From positions 372,001 to 436,000 of the forward strand of contig NZ_CP032094.1 in assembly GCF_003544875.1 (NCBI RefSeq): DNA of 64,000 bases, in the 5' to 3' direction. Every line of letters starts with the position of its first letter. The stretch's first letter is position 1. Shown piece after piece: positions 36,817-48,253 of the stretch. Position numbers and translations under genes: made by a program. Under the pieces are notes generated by a model. It had not been told where the DNA came from. It made no database searches and worked only from the letters and a program-made list of their open reading frames with translations. The stretch comes from Vibrio alfacsensis (GTDB lineage Bacteria; Pseudomonadota; Gammaproteobacteria; Enterobacterales; Vibrionaceae).

Positions 36817-37956
36817 CTAAAAGTGGCGAACTAAAGAATCATTCGAGAGGTCGGAAATGGTTTTTGCTCCCGTCAGTGTCATGGCGACACGCATTTCCTT
36901 ATCGTAAAGATCGAGCAAGTTTTCTACACCATCCCCACCTTGTGCAGCTAGAGCATAAACAAACGATCGGCCAAGTAATGTACAATCTGCGCCTAACGCG
37001 ATCATGCGTACCACATCCAAACCAGTGCGTATTCCGGAGTCGACGAAGATTTTGATGTCTCCTTTTACGGAATCAGCAATGTTAGGTAAGGCTCGTGCGG
37101 TAGACAGAACCCCATCCAATTGACGACCGCCGTGATTGGAAACCACAATACCATCGGCTCCGAAACGCACTGCATCTTTAGCGTCTTCTTCATCTAATAT
37201 GCCTTTGATGACCATTGGTCCATCCCAAAAATCACGAATCCACTCGAGGTCTTTCCAAGAGATAGATGGGTCAAAGTTTGCGCCCAACCAACCGATGTAG
37301 TCTTCCAATTTAGTCGGCTCACCACGGTAGGCAGAGATATTGCCTAAATCATGGGGTTTACCTAATAAACCCACATCCAATGCCCAGGTTGGGTGACGCA
37401 TGGCTTGAAATACACGACGCAACGCGGCATTTGGTCCACTCATTCCAGACCGCATATCACGATAACGAGCCCCTGGCACCGGCATGTCAACCGTGAAAAC
37501 GAGGGTCGTCACCCCAGCAGCTTTTGCGCGTTCTAAAACGTTTTTCATGAATCCGCGATCTTTGAGCACATAAAGTTGAAACCACATTGGACGTGTGATT
37601 GCTGGTGCCACTTCTTCTATCGGGCAAACGGATACGGTCGACATTGTAAAAGGTATGCCTTTTTTCTCGGCCGCTTTTGCGGCTTGGACTTCTCCGCGTC
37701 GAGCGTACATACCCGTTAAACCGACCGGCGCCAGCGCAATAGGCATCGCGAGTTTCTCTCCGAAGATTTCGGTTTCTAGGCTGAGATCGCTCATGTCTCG
37801 AAGAACGCGTTGACGCAATGCCACATGGCTCAAATCTTCGGTATTGCGTTGAAGCGTATGTTCGTTATAGGAGCCGCCATCAATGTAATGAAAAAGGAAC
37901 GGAGGCAACTTGGCTTTCGCGGCGGCTCGATAATCAGTAGAAGCAGAGATAATCAT
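36817..37956 (-). CDS. lldD: L-lactate dehydrogenase (FMN, quinone-linked)
   Basis: A 379-residue alpha-hydroxyacid oxidase-family enzyme that oxidises L-lactate to pyruvate at the inner membrane. Seen are the N-terminal [22 protein letters not shown] contacts [15 protein letters not shown] and [13 protein letters not shown], and the catalytic histidine in [14 protein letters not shown]. The C-terminal FMN-phosphate site is [20 protein letters not shown]. It lacks a permease partner here. A LysR gene is divergent with 157 bp between, the likely regulator. Confidence 0.95.
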   Translation of the reverse strand: MIISASTDYRAAAKAKLPPFLFHYIDGGSYNEHTLQRNTEDLSHVALRQRVLRDMSDLSLETEIFGEKLAMPIALAPVGLTGMYARRGEVQAAKAAEKKGIPFTMSTVSVCPIEEVAPAITRPMWFQLYVLKDRGFMKNVLERAKAAGVTTLVFTVDMPVPGARYRDMRSGMSGPNAALRRVFQAMRHPTWALDVGLLGKPHDLGNISAYRGEPTKLEDYIGWLGANFDPSISWKDLEWIRDFWDGPMVIKGILDEEDAKDAVRFGADGIVVSNHGGRQLDGVLSTARALPNIADSVKGDIKIFVDSGIRTGLDVVRMIALGADCTLLGRSFVYALAAQGGDGVENLLDLYDKEMRVAMTLTGAKTISDLSNDSLVRHF

Positions 37957-38113
37957 AGTGGTGTGTCCTGACTAGTATTCAAAGGTGCGTTTCGATTAAT
38001 CCCCGACAGATACGAGAGTTGTAATCAATTTGTTTTGGTGTGTTAATTTATCTCTTTATTTTTATCAATATAGAGAAATAATGAAATTGATTTTTCCAAA
38101 AGTGACATAATCA

Positions 38114-39013
38114 ATGCGTGCAGATGACCTAATACTCTTTTCTCAAGTCGTAGAAATGGGAAGCTTCAGTAAGGTGGCAGAAGAAAATAGCCTGACAAAT
38201 CCGGTAGTTAGCAAAAGAATCGCGCGGCTCGAAGAAGAGATTGGCGTTCAACTATTATATCGAACAACGCGCAAATTAACGCTGACTGAAGCAGGGCAAG
38301 CACTATTGCACAGCGCTAAAAATGTGAAGCAAGCAACTCAAGAGGCGAGGGATGCGGTTTCGGGGTTTGGTGAGAACATCAGTGGTCATATCAAAATGTC
38401 GGTACCCACCATCTCTGGTGATCTTATTTTAGCGGATGCGGTGGCTGAGTTTTGTAATATGCACCCAGGATTAACGGTCGATATGTCACTGAATAATCGA
38501 TTTGTTGATTTGGTTGCTGGTGGCTATGACTTAGTCATACGCACTGGTTATTTGGAAGATTCTAGCCTCATTGCTCGACATATCTTGGATTCTCAATGGG
38601 TTGTTTGTGCTTCTCCCTCTTATATCGCCAAAAATGGCAAGCCGATACAGCCGCTCGATCTGATTGCTCATAATTGCCTGCAGTACGCGTACCAAACGAC
38701 AGGGGCGACAGACTGGCAATTTAAAGGAAAAGAGGGGAACTATATCGTCAAAATTTCAGGCTCATTTTCTACTGACAATGCAACAGCACTGAGAAAGGCC
38801 GCACTAGGCGGTCATGGTATCGCTTATGTTCCTCGTTGCTTGGTGTATCATGACATTCGCAACGGTCAACTTGTGGACATTTTTCCTGAACTCGTCGGCA
38901 AAAAGTTGGGTGTTTATGCGGTTTACCCATTTACTCGCCAGCCGCCAAATAAAGTCAAATTACTCATTGAGCACATTCGTGAACGGTATTTGACGATTTC
39001 ACATTACTTTTGA
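38114..39013 (+). CDS. LysR-family regulator, probable regulator of lldD
   Basis: A 299-residue LysR protein. The N-terminal winged HTH is LFSQVVEMGSFSKVAEENSLTNPVVSKRIARLEEEIG, followed by the linker helix and an effector domain with HIKMSVPTISGDLILADAV and GGYDLVIRTGYLEDSSLIARHI. It belongs to the CrgA/DsdC-like group with a short hinge. Its position back to back with lldD suggests it controls that gene, perhaps in response to lactate; this is inference. Confidence 0.9.
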   Translation: MRADDLILFSQVVEMGSFSKVAEENSLTNPVVSKRIARLEEEIGVQLLYRTTRKLTLTEAGQALLHSAKNVKQATQEARDAVSGFGENISGHIKMSVPTISGDLILADAVAEFCNMHPGLTVDMSLNNRFVDLVAGGYDLVIRTGYLEDSSLIARHILDSQWVVCASPSYIAKNGKPIQPLDLIAHNCLQYAYQTTGATDWQFKGKEGNYIVKISGSFSTDNATALRKAALGGHGIAYVPRCLVYHDIRNGQLVDIFPELVGKKLGVYAVYPFTRQPPNKVKLLIEHIRERYLTISHYF

Positions 39014-39227
39014 GTCGTATTAGCTTTGAGTTGAATTGCTTTTTAGTTGAATTAGCTTTGAGTTGTATCCATCTCACCAACATGAATCATATATTCACTA
39101 AATGTTTCAATCTTTAGGTTGAAATTCCGTACCTACGCCCTAAGGTAGGTATTGAGAATGAATCTCAACAAAATAATAAAAGAAAGTACTAGCAATCAAT
39201 GACTTCAAATGGAGCAACACGGACGTT

Positions 39228-41259
39228 ATGCATTATCCAAAACTCGTAAAGACTCTGTCGTAGACACTTATTTTGGACACGACATCGCAGACCCGTATCG
39301 CTGGCTAGAAGATGATCTTAGCCAAGATACCGCAGAGTGGGTTACTGGGCAAAATTCAGTCACTTTTGACTATCTCGGTCAAATCCCTTTCCGTCAACAA
39401 ATTCGCGACTTGGTAGCAAACAGTCAAAACTATGAGAAGTACTCGCAACCTTTTGTTCACGGTGAGTACAGCTATTTCTATAAAAACGATGGGCTGCAAA
39501 ATCAGAGCGTGCTTTATCGTAAAAAAGGGGATGGAGAAGCGGAAGTTTTCTTAGACCCCAATACCTTTTCTCAAGAAGGGACGACTTCGCTTGGAGAGGT
39601 GAAGTTTTCCAAAGACAATCGCTTAGTGGCCTACTCAATCTCTGAGGGTGGCAGTGATTGGCGTAAGATTTTGTTATTGATACTGAAACCAAGCAGCAAA
39701 TAGAACCTGAAATTGTCGATGCAAAATTTACTGCGATTTCTTGGATTGGTAGCAAAGGCTTTTACTACTCTAGCTATGACAAGCCAAAAGGCAGTGAACT
39801 GTCTGCCCGTACAGATCAACATAAGCTTTATTATCATGAGCTTGGCACACTGCAATCTGAAGATAAAGTGGTGTTTGGCGCGTTGGAATCTCAAAAGCAC
39901 CGTTACGTTTCAGGTATCACGACTCATGATGACCGCTTCTTGGTGATTATTGGAGCGGAGTCCACTTCAGGAAATCGTCTGTTTTATGTTGATTTAGAGT
40001 CTAATGACAAAGCCGTTATCTGTTTGCACGATACGACCGATGGTGATACTTATCTGGTTGATAGCCAAGGCAATACGATCCTGTTTTACACCAATCTAGA
40101 TGCGCCCAACGGTAAAGTAGTGAGTTATCACACTCAAACGCAACAATGGGATGTCGTGATTGCGGAGCAAGATCAGCCATTGGAAATTAGTAAAGGGGGT
40201 GGTTCTCTCTTTGCGACTTATATGGTCGATGTGCTCTCGAAAGTACAGCAATACACATATCAAGGTGAGTTAGTGCGTGAAGTTTCGCTCCCAGGTCAGG
40301 GTACCGCTTATGGCTTACAGGGGCGAGTAGAGGACAAGACGCTCTATTACACCTTTACCAATTATGTTACTCCACCGACCATATTCTCTTTTGATGTCGA
40401 TACTGGAGATTCTAACTTGTATCAAGAATCGAAAGCCCCGTTTGAACGTATGAACTACGAATCTAAGCAAGTGTTCTATACCTCAAAAGATGGTACCAAA
40501 GTGCCGATGATCATCTCGTATAAAAAAGGCACCAAGCTAGATGGCAGCGCACCGACAATGCTCTACGGATATGGTGGTTTTAACATCAGCCTGACGCCTC
40601 TGTTTTCCGGTAACGTAGCGAACTGGTTGGAACTTGGTGGTATTTATGCGGTAGCGAACATGCGTGGAGGTGGCGAGTATGGTAAAGCATGGCACAATGC
40701 TGGTACTCAACAACAGAAGCAGAATGTGTTTGATGATTTTATTGCAGCAGCAGAATACTTAATTGAGCATGATTACACGAGCTCTGAACGTTTAGCGATT
40801 CGTGGAGGGTCGAACGGTGGTTTGCTTGTTGGGGCCTGTATGACACAACGTCCAGAGTTGTTCAAAGTGGCGCTGCCTGCGGTGGGTGTTTTAGATATGC
40901 TTAGATATCACACGTTTACCTCCGGTGAGGGGTGGAAGTACGACTTTGGTACATCAGAGCAAAGTGAAGCAATGTTCCAGTATATGCTGGGTTACTCACC
41001 AGTGCACAATGTCAAAGAGGGGGTTACCTACCCAGCAACCCTTGTGACCACGGCCGATCATGATGATCGTGTAGTACCTGCCCACTCATACAAGTTTATT
41101 GCTGAGCTACAAGACAAGCATCATGGTGACAACCCGGTGTTGATTCGTATCGATGTCAATGCGGGCCACGGTGCTGGCATGCCGCTAAGTAAACAGATTG
41201 ACCTGACAACAGACGTGTATGCTTTTACATTGTTTAATATGGGGATTGAATCTCTGTAG
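39228..41259 (+). pseudogene. prolyl oligopeptidase (S9A), interrupted by a frameshift
   Basis: One S9A peptidase of about 680 residues. The N-terminal beta-propeller begins RKDSVVDTYFGHDIADPYRWLEDD, and the C-terminal hydrolase domain has the nucleophile in RGGSNGGLLVGA, Asp in DHDDRVVP and His in NAGHGAGMP. The frame breaks at TTTT 39669-39672; one more T gives SDWRKIFVIDTETKQQ and joins both halves. At the start, one more A in the ccaaaac run would give MHYPKTRKDS from the ATG at 39228, the family's usual N-terminus. It hydrolyses proline-containing peptides in the cytoplasm. It is probably functional if the gaps are assembly errors. Confidence 0.85.
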
Positions 41260-41284
41260 TTTGCATTGCTGAGTTTCAACCATA

Positions 41285-41316
41285 AAAAATGCCGCGACTA
41301 AAATCGCGGCATTTTT
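41285..41316 (+). terminator. terminator of the prolyl oligopeptidase gene
   Basis: Perfect 13-bp stem aaaaatgccgcga / tcgcggcattttt with a 6-base loop, 25 bp after the stop codon. Confidence 0.92.
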
Positions 41317-41586
41317 CATGGTTGGAGGGAACTCAAGGAATACGTCAGGTTGACTAAGCCTGACTCTTGAACCAACCAGTCTCGGCGGCCAAACCGAATG
41401 GCAGCTATACCATTTTCTTGGATGTGGTAATGAATTAAACCGAATCACTATTCTAGTTTACTTATATGAAATTATGATGAATTGACGTAAATTTATATAA
41501 ATACAGGCTCACAATTTGAGATAGCGCATTTAGCGCCGCTCAACATTCATTATCCATCTTCCTAAAACTTGATTACAATAAATATT

Positions 41587-41608
41587 AAATGATATTGATT
41601 ATCAATTG
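41587..41608 (+). promoter_or_regulatory. possible Fur-type operator upstream of the Lon-like gene
   Basis: aaatgatattgattatcaat at 41587 resembles the Fur consensus GATAATGATAATCATTATC, with about four to five mismatches. It lies about 130 bp before the Lon-like gene. A weak call based on sequence only. Confidence 0.3.
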
Positions 41609-41739
41609 CAAGTTTGTTTTTCCTATTTATTTGCCAAATGGCTGCTCGTAAAATGTTCGAACGGACTGGTGTGGAAGATAAATCACTTAAATTTAAACAA
41701 ATAATCTCTACACTGAGGTAAAGACAATAAGAAAAGGAA

Positions 41740-44106
41740 ATGAATATGGCGGTACAAAGATTGGAAGCAACACAGCTGTATTCTGTCGCTGGGCTAGAAA
41801 ATATGCCATGTAAGTCGACCAAGGAATTAGCCCCAATTGATGAAATCGTTGGTCAAGAGCGCGCACAAAAAGCGGTCGAGTTTGCGATGTCTATCAAGGA
41901 GAAGGGCTACAATATCTATGCCATTGGCCAAAATGGTTTAGGCAAGCGCACGATGATTTTACGTTACCTAAATCGACATCAACACGATGATACGGCGCTG
42001 TTTGATTGGTGCTACGTTGCAAATTTTGAAGATACACGAACACCAAAAGTGCTCAAATTGCCTTGTGGTATCGGCAGTAAATTAAAAGTCGATATTGAGA
42101 AATTGATGGGCAAGCTACTCAATGCGCTGCCACTCGCGTTTGATAATGAGATGTACTACAGCCGAGCGGATCGCCTTAAAAACCAATTGGCAAATAAACA
42201 ACAACTTGAATTGGATAGCATCAGCAAAGAGGCCAAAGAAAAAGACATCAGCTTAACTATTACGGCTCAAGGTGATTACCAATTTGTCGCGATGAATGGG
42301 GATGAACTTCACACTGAAGAGTCATTTGATGCGCTAAGTAAGAAAGAGCAGGAGTACTTCAGTAGCAGTATCGACGAGCTCGAAGTGAGCCTACGAAATA
42401 TGATTCGCGAACTGACTGAATGGGAAGAGTCATTCAGCGAGAAAATCAAAAAGCTCAACGATGATGTTACGCTAGATGTGATCACGCATTTCATCAAACA
42501 GTTGAAAGTGGATTACGCACAGTACCCTGAAATCAAGACCTACTTGACTGAGTTGCAGAAAGATATCGTTGAGAATGCGGATATTTTTCTTGAGCAAAGT
42601 GGTGAGCAAGGCGAGATTGCAACAGCGTCATTAGATAAAAAACTACCACGCCGATATAAAGTGAATGTCTTGGTGAATCGCAGTCATTGTGACTTTCCAA
42701 TCGTGGTAGAAGAAAATCCTAACTACCACTCGTTATTTGGATCGATTGAGACGGCAACGTTTAAAGGAACAGTATTTACGGATTTCTCCTTAATTCGTGC
42801 GGGCAGTTTACACAAAGCCAATGGTGGCGTGCTGCTAATGGATGCTCAGAAAGTCCTTGAGCAACCTTATGTATGGGATGGTTTAAAACGTGCTTTGCGT
42901 TCTCGTCAGCTTAGCTTCACCTCGCTCGAGAAAGAAGTGACGCTCACCGGCGCAGTATCTTTAGATCCTGAACCGATCCCATTGGATATCAAAATCATCT
43001 TGTTTGGTGATTACCGAACTTATCAATTACTTCAACATTTCGACCCAGAATTCGGAGAACTATTCCGTGTAACGGCTGATTTTGAAGATGAAATGAAACG
43101 TACGCCTGACTCAGAGTTGCAATATGCACGCTTTATTTCAAGCGTAGTGCATGATAACAACTTACTTCATTGCGATAGAAAAGCCATTGCGCGCATCATC
43201 GAATACAGCTCTCGTTTATCAGGTGATCAAACGAAATTGTCTTTGCATTCTGCCAATATTGCCAACTTACTGCGTGAATCCAACTACGTTGCGCGTCAGG
43301 CAAATTCCAACATGATCCGAATTGGGCATGTAGAAGAAGCCCTAAAGAACCAAGAGATGCGAGTCAGTCGTCTACAAGACAACGTGATGGAAACATTCGT
43401 GAATGGCACCACGTTAATTCATACAGAGGGTTCTGCAGTTGGTCAAGTCAATGCCTTATCGGTACTGAGCACCAGCGATCATATGTTTGGTGCACCAAAC
43501 CGAATCACGGCCACAACCTGCTATGGTGATGGGGAAGTGATTGATATTGAACGTAGTGTCGATCTTGGTGGCAGTATTCACTCAAAAGGTGTGATGATCC
43601 TGTCGGCCTATTTGTCTTCGGTATTTGGTAAAACGGCACGTGTCCCACTGACCACCACGATTACGTTTGAGCAATCTTATGGAGGTGTAGATGGTGATAG
43701 TGCAAGTATGGCGGAGTTTTGTGCCGTGGTTTCTGCATTTTCTCGTCAACCAAACCGTCAGGATATTGCGATTACCGGTTCAATGAACCAATTTGGTGAA
43801 GCGCAACCTATTGGTGGTGTTAACGAAAAAATTGAGGGTTTCTACGACGTTTGTGTGATCAAAGGTCGTCATATTGGACAGGGGGTCATCATTCCTCGTT
43901 CAAATGTCCATAATCTTATGCTTCGTCAAGATGTGGTTAAAGCGGTAGAAAGGGGTGACTTCCATATTTGGGCGATCGATCATGTCAGCGAGGCCATTGA
44001 ACTCTTTACTGGTAAACCAGCGGGAGAAGCAACGGATGAGGGCACGTATCCGATTGATACTATCTTTGGGTTGGCTCAAGCAAAACTGAATGCTCTTCGG
44101 AAATAG
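41740..44106 (+). CDS. Lon-like ATP-dependent protease (LonB/YcbZ type)
   Basis: A 788-residue fused AAA+/Lon peptidase. The N-terminal AAA region has Walker A AIGQNGLGKRTMIL near residue 65, a long coiled-coil insertion (about residues 140-260) and the Walker B-like NGGVLLMDAQKVL. The C-terminal S16 peptidase domain has the catalytic Ser in GGVDGDSASMAEF near residue 653 and Lys in GGVNEKIEGF near 696. There is no N-terminal LON domain, which separates it from classical Lon. It starts at ATG 41740 after an aaaagga site. It is probably cytoplasmic and acts in protein quality control or regulation. Confidence 0.93.
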   Translation: MNMAVQRLEATQLYSVAGLENMPCKSTKELAPIDEIVGQERAQKAVEFAMSIKEKGYNIYAIGQNGLGKRTMILRYLNRHQHDDTALFDWCYVANFEDTRTPKVLKLPCGIGSKLKVDIEKLMGKLLNALPLAFDNEMYYSRADRLKNQLANKQQLELDSISKEAKEKDISLTITAQGDYQFVAMNGDELHTEESFDALSKKEQEYFSSSIDELEVSLRNMIRELTEWEESFSEKIKKLNDDVTLDVITHFIKQLKVDYAQYPEIKTYLTELQKDIVENADIFLEQSGEQGEIATASLDKKLPRRYKVNVLVNRSHCDFPIVVEENPNYHSLFGSIETATFKGTVFTDFSLIRAGSLHKANGGVLLMDAQKVLEQPYVWDGLKRALRSRQLSFTSLEKEVTLTGAVSLDPEPIPLDIKIILFGDYRTYQLLQHFDPEFGELFRVTADFEDEMKRTPDSELQYARFISSVVHDNNLLHCDRKAIARIIEYSSRLSGDQTKLSLHSANIANLLRESNYVARQANSNMIRIGHVEEALKNQEMRVSRLQDNVMETFVNGTTLIHTEGSAVGQVNALSVLSTSDHMFGAPNRITATTCYGDGEVIDIERSVDLGGSIHSKGVMILSAYLSSVFGKTARVPLTTTITFEQSYGGVDGDSASMAEFCAVVSAFSRQPNRQDIAITGSMNQFGEAQPIGGVNEKIEGFYDVCVIKGRHIGQGVIIPRSNVHNLMLRQDVVKAVERGDFHIWAIDHVSEAIELFTGKPAGEATDEGTYPIDTIFGLAQAKLNALRK

Positions 44107-44312
44107 CGCGTTTATACCCTCCTGATTCGTCATAAATTAGTATGGTGGCAATATTCTGTCCAATGACAAAATATTGTCGCCTAAATACATGAATTTATGG
44201 CTGTTCTATACTAGACAAAAATGTGATCAACCTCTAATATTTGCGCCCCTTGTTGCCTGCATCATTGTGTGAGCTAGCAACTAGGCCGATACGCAAAAAT
44301 TAGAGGTTTACC

Positions 44313-45941
44313 ATGCAGCTTTCACTTAAAAACTTGTCTGTTCGTACACAGGTTTTGATTCCCGTTTTATTTACAGCACTGACGGTGTTTATTGGTTTGT
44401 GGTTCGCGAAGAGCAATCTTGATACCGAACAAGCATTGGTGACTGATAATTCAAATTCATTGGTGTTCTATCAAGATGCAATTTCTCGAATTGATGACAA
44501 TATTTACCCATTACGAATCAGTGCGGTTTACGCAATCTATGATGCATCACGTCGTGAGAGTTTTTTAAATGAATTGAAAGCGGGTATGCGAGTGATTGAT
44601 CTTGATCTAAATAAGATCGAAGCGCGTGGTACATTCCGTACCGAGGCGAAGGAAATTCGTAAAAGCATTGAAGCGTACGTGGACTACTCAATGCGTTCGG
44701 TGCAAGTTTTTGACCGTCATGACAAAGGATTAGTATCGGATCAAGAATATCGCTCTTTCATTTCCCAATACCGTATTGTCGGTAACGAAATGATTGAACA
44801 AATTAACGGACTTTCTCAACGTTTAAACCAAGTTGCAGCGCAAGCAAATGAGACAAGCACTCATCAGATGAATCGTGTTGAAACGAATGCCATGCTGATT
44901 ATTGCCGTTGTGTTTGTGATCTCTCTTGTGGTGGCTTGGATCCTGTCTGGCATGATCGTCAGCCCAATTCAAACGTTACAATCGACCATGCGTCAATTAG
45001 CCGCTGGTGACCTATCTGTGCGTGCGACAGTAGATGGTGAGAATGAAATTGCTCAGCTGAGTAAAGACGTTAACCAAACTGCGGTTCAATTGCACGAGAC
45101 GGTTGAGCAGCTTACGCGCATTAGTGAAGAGGTTGCTTCTGCTTCAACAGAGCTCGCGGCGGTAATGACGCAAGCAGAAGCCAATGCACAACAAGAATTG
45201 GCAGAAATTGAGCAAGTCGCGTCAGCGGTGAACGAGCTAGCATGTACGGCGGATAATGTCAGCGACAATGCACTTGCGGCAGACTCGACTGCGCGTGAAG
45301 CCGATGGCCTAGCACAATCTGGCCTAACAATTTTCCAAGAAAGTGCTCAAGCCAGTGAACAAATGTCGAGTGCTCTTAACGATGCAGCGCAAGTGGTGCT
45401 TCGCTTAAAAGAACAATCAGAGCAAATCAGTAACGTGATTGAAGTGATTCGTGGCGTTTCTGAACAGACCAACTTGTTGGCGCTTAACGCGGCGATTGAA
45501 GCGGCTCGTGCCGGTGAATCTGGTCGTGGTTTCGCGGTGGTTGCAGATGAAGTACGTATGCTTGCCGCTAGAACGCAAGATTCGACTCAAGAAATTCAAA
45601 CCATCATTGAAGAGCTTCAAGCTCAATCTGGATTAGCAAACGACAGTATGCAAATTAGCCTCGAAATGCTGAGTCGAAACAATGAGTTGACGCAGCAGGC
45701 AAATGACGCACTTGTCGGTATTACTGAATCGGTTGTGAATATCAATAATTCAAATACTCAAGTTGCTACGGCGGCAGAGCAACAATCTCAGGTAACACAA
45801 GACATTAATCGTAACGTGGTGAACATGTCTGAACTTGTAAACCAAAACGTGGCAGGTATTAGCCAGAGTGCAAGCGCGAGCGCAGAGCTATCTCTACTTG
45901 CAGAAAAACAGAAAGAGCAGTTGAGCTTCTTTAAACTTTAG
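44313..45941 (+). CDS. methyl-accepting chemotaxis protein
   Basis: A 542-residue transducer with a first membrane helix at about residues 13-30, a helical periplasmic four-helix-bundle sensor, and a second membrane helix at about 190-212. A HAMP domain ([26 protein letters not shown]) follows. The cytoplasmic hairpin tip [39 protein letters not shown] is intact. The C-terminus ends LSFFKL without a CheR-tether pentapeptide. The ligand is unknown. It stands alone, followed by a terminator. Confidence 0.95.
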   Translation: MQLSLKNLSVRTQVLIPVLFTALTVFIGLWFAKSNLDTEQALVTDNSNSLVFYQDAISRIDDNIYPLRISAVYAIYDASRRESFLNELKAGMRVIDLDLNKIEARGTFRTEAKEIRKSIEAYVDYSMRSVQVFDRHDKGLVSDQEYRSFISQYRIVGNEMIEQINGLSQRLNQVAAQANETSTHQMNRVETNAMLIIAVVFVISLVVAWILSGMIVSPIQTLQSTMRQLAAGDLSVRATVDGENEIAQLSKDVNQTAVQLHETVEQLTRISEEVASASTELAAVMTQAEANAQQELAEIEQVASAVNELACTADNVSDNALAADSTAREADGLAQSGLTIFQESAQASEQMSSALNDAAQVVLRLKEQSEQISNVIEVIRGVSEQTNLLALNAAIEAARAGESGRGFAVVADEVRMLAARTQDSTQEIQTIIEELQAQSGLANDSMQISLEMLSRNNELTQQANDALVGITESVVNINNSNTQVATAAEQQSQVTQDINRNVVNMSELVNQNVAGISQSASASAELSLLAEKQKEQLSFFKL

Positions 45942-46016
45942 TTTTTACGTTAACCGCATAGTCGGCAACGGCTGACTCTAGTGCGTGAAACGAAAATTAG
46001 TAGAGACAAAAAACAG

Positions 46017-46040
46017 AAAGGCACCGTCGGGTGCCTTTTT
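46017..46040 (+). terminator. terminator of the chemotaxis gene
   Basis: Stem aaaggcacc / ggtgccttt with a short GC loop and five T's, 75 bp after the stop. Confidence 0.88.
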
Positions 46041-46136
46041 GCATTCATTAAACAGCTTATCGTGTCCATTGAATAACAGCTTAAAATATACATCGCTCAC
46101 GATAGAGCGTCCGTTGAACTGACAGCGATTTTTGGG

Positions 46137-46883
46137 CTAGTGCTTTAGCTTGAGTTTTACACCATCAAATTTAAGTTGGCTCAGTAGATTTTTTGCGTTG
46201 GCTTTTCCTACATCATCAAACTCAACACCGTAACGAGCATAGTGAATAGACTTTTGTAAGTTACAAATACGCCCTTTTAGTGGTGCTAATATTTGGCCAT
46301 GACCCGGCAAAAGTAAGTCTAAAGTGATCTGATCGCCAACTTGAAGTGGACGGCTCATTGGTGAGGTGACAAAGCGGCAGCCACTGCGGGATAAGTCTCG
46401 AATCTCACATTGCGTTCGGTAATCGTTCATCTGAACACGTGAACGTAGATTGACGTCGTAGCGCACTTCTTTTCGCAGCTGATAAACTTGCATGGTATTC
46501 GGCAAGCTCAATACCAATAAAGGGTATGGCTCAGATAAGCGATATTTCAATTGTGCTCGAAACGGAATAACGGCACCTTCTCCCCGATGTGAAAATGCTT
46601 TGACGTTTATCCAGAATCCTTCCTGAAAATAGAACTTTAAGTCTTCATCAGAAATATTCGGCACTTCGACCAATGCTGTCTTGTTAGAATGACAGCCGAC
46701 AAAGGTGCTTGTTGTAATACACTTAGTACCGACAGGCGTTGTAACATGCATCGTTACTTCACTGCCGTGCTCTATCATCGACATTGCATCTGTACTGTTT
46801 AACGTTGTAGCCTGACGTTCCTGTGCATTGTTTTTTGATTGAGGCGTGTTTTCGTTCCGCGCACTCGGTATTGAATTTCTCAT
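46137..46883 (-). CDS. PilZ-domain c-di-GMP-binding protein (YcgR-like)
   Basis: About 248 residues. The C-terminal PilZ domain has both c-di-GMP motifs: RKEVR (in QLRKEVRYDVNLRSR) and DLSRSGCRF (D/NxSxxG). The N-terminal half has the YcgR-type beta-barrel arrangement (EVTMHVTTPVGTKCITTSTFVG). A GTG start at 46934 is possible, but the ATG at 46883 (MRNSIPSARNE) is more likely; neither has a strong ribosome binding site. The family links c-di-GMP to motility or surface behaviour. Confidence 0.88.
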   Translation of the reverse strand: MRNSIPSARNENTPQSKNNAQERQATTLNSTDAMSMIEHGSEVTMHVTTPVGTKCITTSTFVGCHSNKTALVEVPNISDEDLKFYFQEGFWINVKAFSHRGEGAVIPFRAQLKYRLSEPYPLLVLSLPNTMQVYQLRKEVRYDVNLRSRVQMNDYRTQCEIRDLSRSGCRFVTSPMSRPLQVGDQITLDLLLPGHGQILAPLKGRICNLQKSIHYARYGVEFDDVGKANAKNLLSQLKFDGVKLKLKH

Positions 46884-47364
46884 TATAATTTTTATGCCTT
46901 TTGAGAATGTTGGATGCACACCAATATCTAGCACTAAAGTTCTAAGTATTAGATATGAGAATAATTCTAAGCAGACAAGGGACGTGTTTCAATAAATTCG
47001 CGGTTTTCAACATTATACTGATAAAATGGGATATTGCTCAGAGTGACTTATATCTTAAAGTAGAGCAAATAGGTGCATTTATTTGCGAGTGAGACTTAAA
47101 AAAGAGTCACGGTTTTGCGGCCGGTCGGAACCGTGAGAACAGGAATATAAATGCTTACACTGAAGCGCTAACAACACGTGCGCTGGATTAACTTGATTCT
47201 AAAGCGAGGCCTAAATCGGTCCATAAATGTAGAGACATAGCTATTCATACATGGCTATCAAGGGATTACTATTGATACATAGGTATCGAACACCAATATC
47301 GAAAACAAATAGCGCGCCTCCTATAAAAGGGAGGCGCATGAAGCATTTAGAAAGGGGTCTTGCT
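46884..47364. other. intergenic: 16-bp repeat copies and GNAT terminator
   Basis: atagctattcat at 47237-47248 and atggctat at 47251-47258 are copies of the 16-bp unit arrayed at 49914-50071. gcgcctcc / ggaggcgc at 47314-47321 and 47330-47337 is the probable terminator of the minus-strand acetyltransferase gene. No further gene is seen. Confidence 0.55.
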
Positions 47365-47865
47365 CTAATTCTTTGGTTTTCGAATACGAGCCATATAGTA
47401 AGTATTGATAAATTCACCATCTCTGAACGATCCATCGACAGCTTCGCGCTTCAATTGTAAATCCATGCTTTTGTATAGGCCTATCGCGGCTTCATTGTCT
47501 GCATTTACTTCTATTTGAATGCGTCTGACATTTAACCATTTATCAGCCAACTCTGTCACCGTACGAATCAGGGCACTTCCCACACCGAGCCCATGAAATT
47601 GATCGTGAACACCAATCCCAAATGATGCCGTATGTGCGGTTCTTGGGTTTTGTGAATGATGAAAGCCAATATTTCCAACAACCTTGCCATCAATCTCAGC
47701 GACATAACGATAAACCCCAGTAGGTGTGCTCGACAATCGTTCAACCCATTTTGCGAGAGGTGGGTTAGGGAGTTGCAGGGTTTCTCTTTGTGCTTTGCTT
47801 TGTGAATAAACTTCGACAAGGGCTGCTGCGTCTTCAACCGTGGCTGGTCGGACGATGATCTCCAT
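47365..47865 (-). CDS. GNAT-family N-acetyltransferase (YhhY-like)
   Basis: A 166-residue acetyltransferase. The acetyl-CoA-binding motif A is ASFGIGVHDQFHGLGVGSALIRTV (Q/RxxGxG/A), preceded by VGNIGFHH and followed by RRIQIEVNADNEAAIGLYKSM, the conserved motif B. The family acetylates amino acids or small amines; the substrate cannot be read from sequence. Good aggag-type site just before the start. Confidence 0.92.
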   Translation of the reverse strand: MEIIVRPATVEDAAALVEVYSQSKAQRETLQLPNPPLAKWVERLSSTPTGVYRYVAEIDGKVVGNIGFHHSQNPRTAHTASFGIGVHDQFHGLGVGSALIRTVTELADKWLNVRRIQIEVNADNEAAIGLYKSMDLQLKREAVDGSFRDGEFINTYYMARIRKPKN

Positions 47866-48144
47866 GCTTCTCTCCTTTGGTTTATTGGAATTTACTTTAA
47901 TTTAACGAGAGAAAGGACGCTTGAATAGTTTTTACTTTTTGCATTTAAACTACTTAAAAATTAGTCTCTTACAGGAGTGCTAATGATGATTTCTTTAGTT
48001 GATTATCGGTAAAATCGGGCAGAAGATTGGTGGGGTGGCGAAATAATGCACTAAAGACAATTCATGTTCGAGAGGAAAATGGTGAACTTTATTTTCGATA
48101 AGTGAACGATAAAGTAAAAGTGTGAACTGTGTATCTGCAACGAG

Positions 48145-48187
48145 TTGATTTTAGTCAAGGTAGACTCTACTTACCCCTTATTGGGTA
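48145..48187 (+). promoter_or_regulatory. FNR-like and NarP-like sites upstream of napGH
   Basis: TTGATTTTAGTCAA at 48145-48158 matches the FNR consensus TTGAT-N4-ATCAA except for one base. TACCCCTTATTGGGTA at 48172-48187 is a 7-2-7 inverted pair of NarL/NarP heptamers (TACYYMT) with one mismatch. Together they predict anaerobic, nitrate/nitrite-responsive expression of the genes starting at 48254. The rest of the 47866-48144 gap shows no gene. Confidence 0.65.
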
Positions 48188-48253
48188 TGTGGCTGACATT
48201 TTTTTCGCGCTATGTATGCTTAACTTGATATAGGTGCAGTTGAGGGAATACCT

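Noticed and set aside
41587..41608. Iron regulation of the Lon-like protease as a finding
   Set aside because: The Fur-like match has about four to five mismatches and no supporting context, so it is kept only as a low-confidence feature.
45086..45626. Minus-strand frames inside the chemotaxis gene
   Set aside because: They are compositional shadows of the repetitive helical signalling domain.
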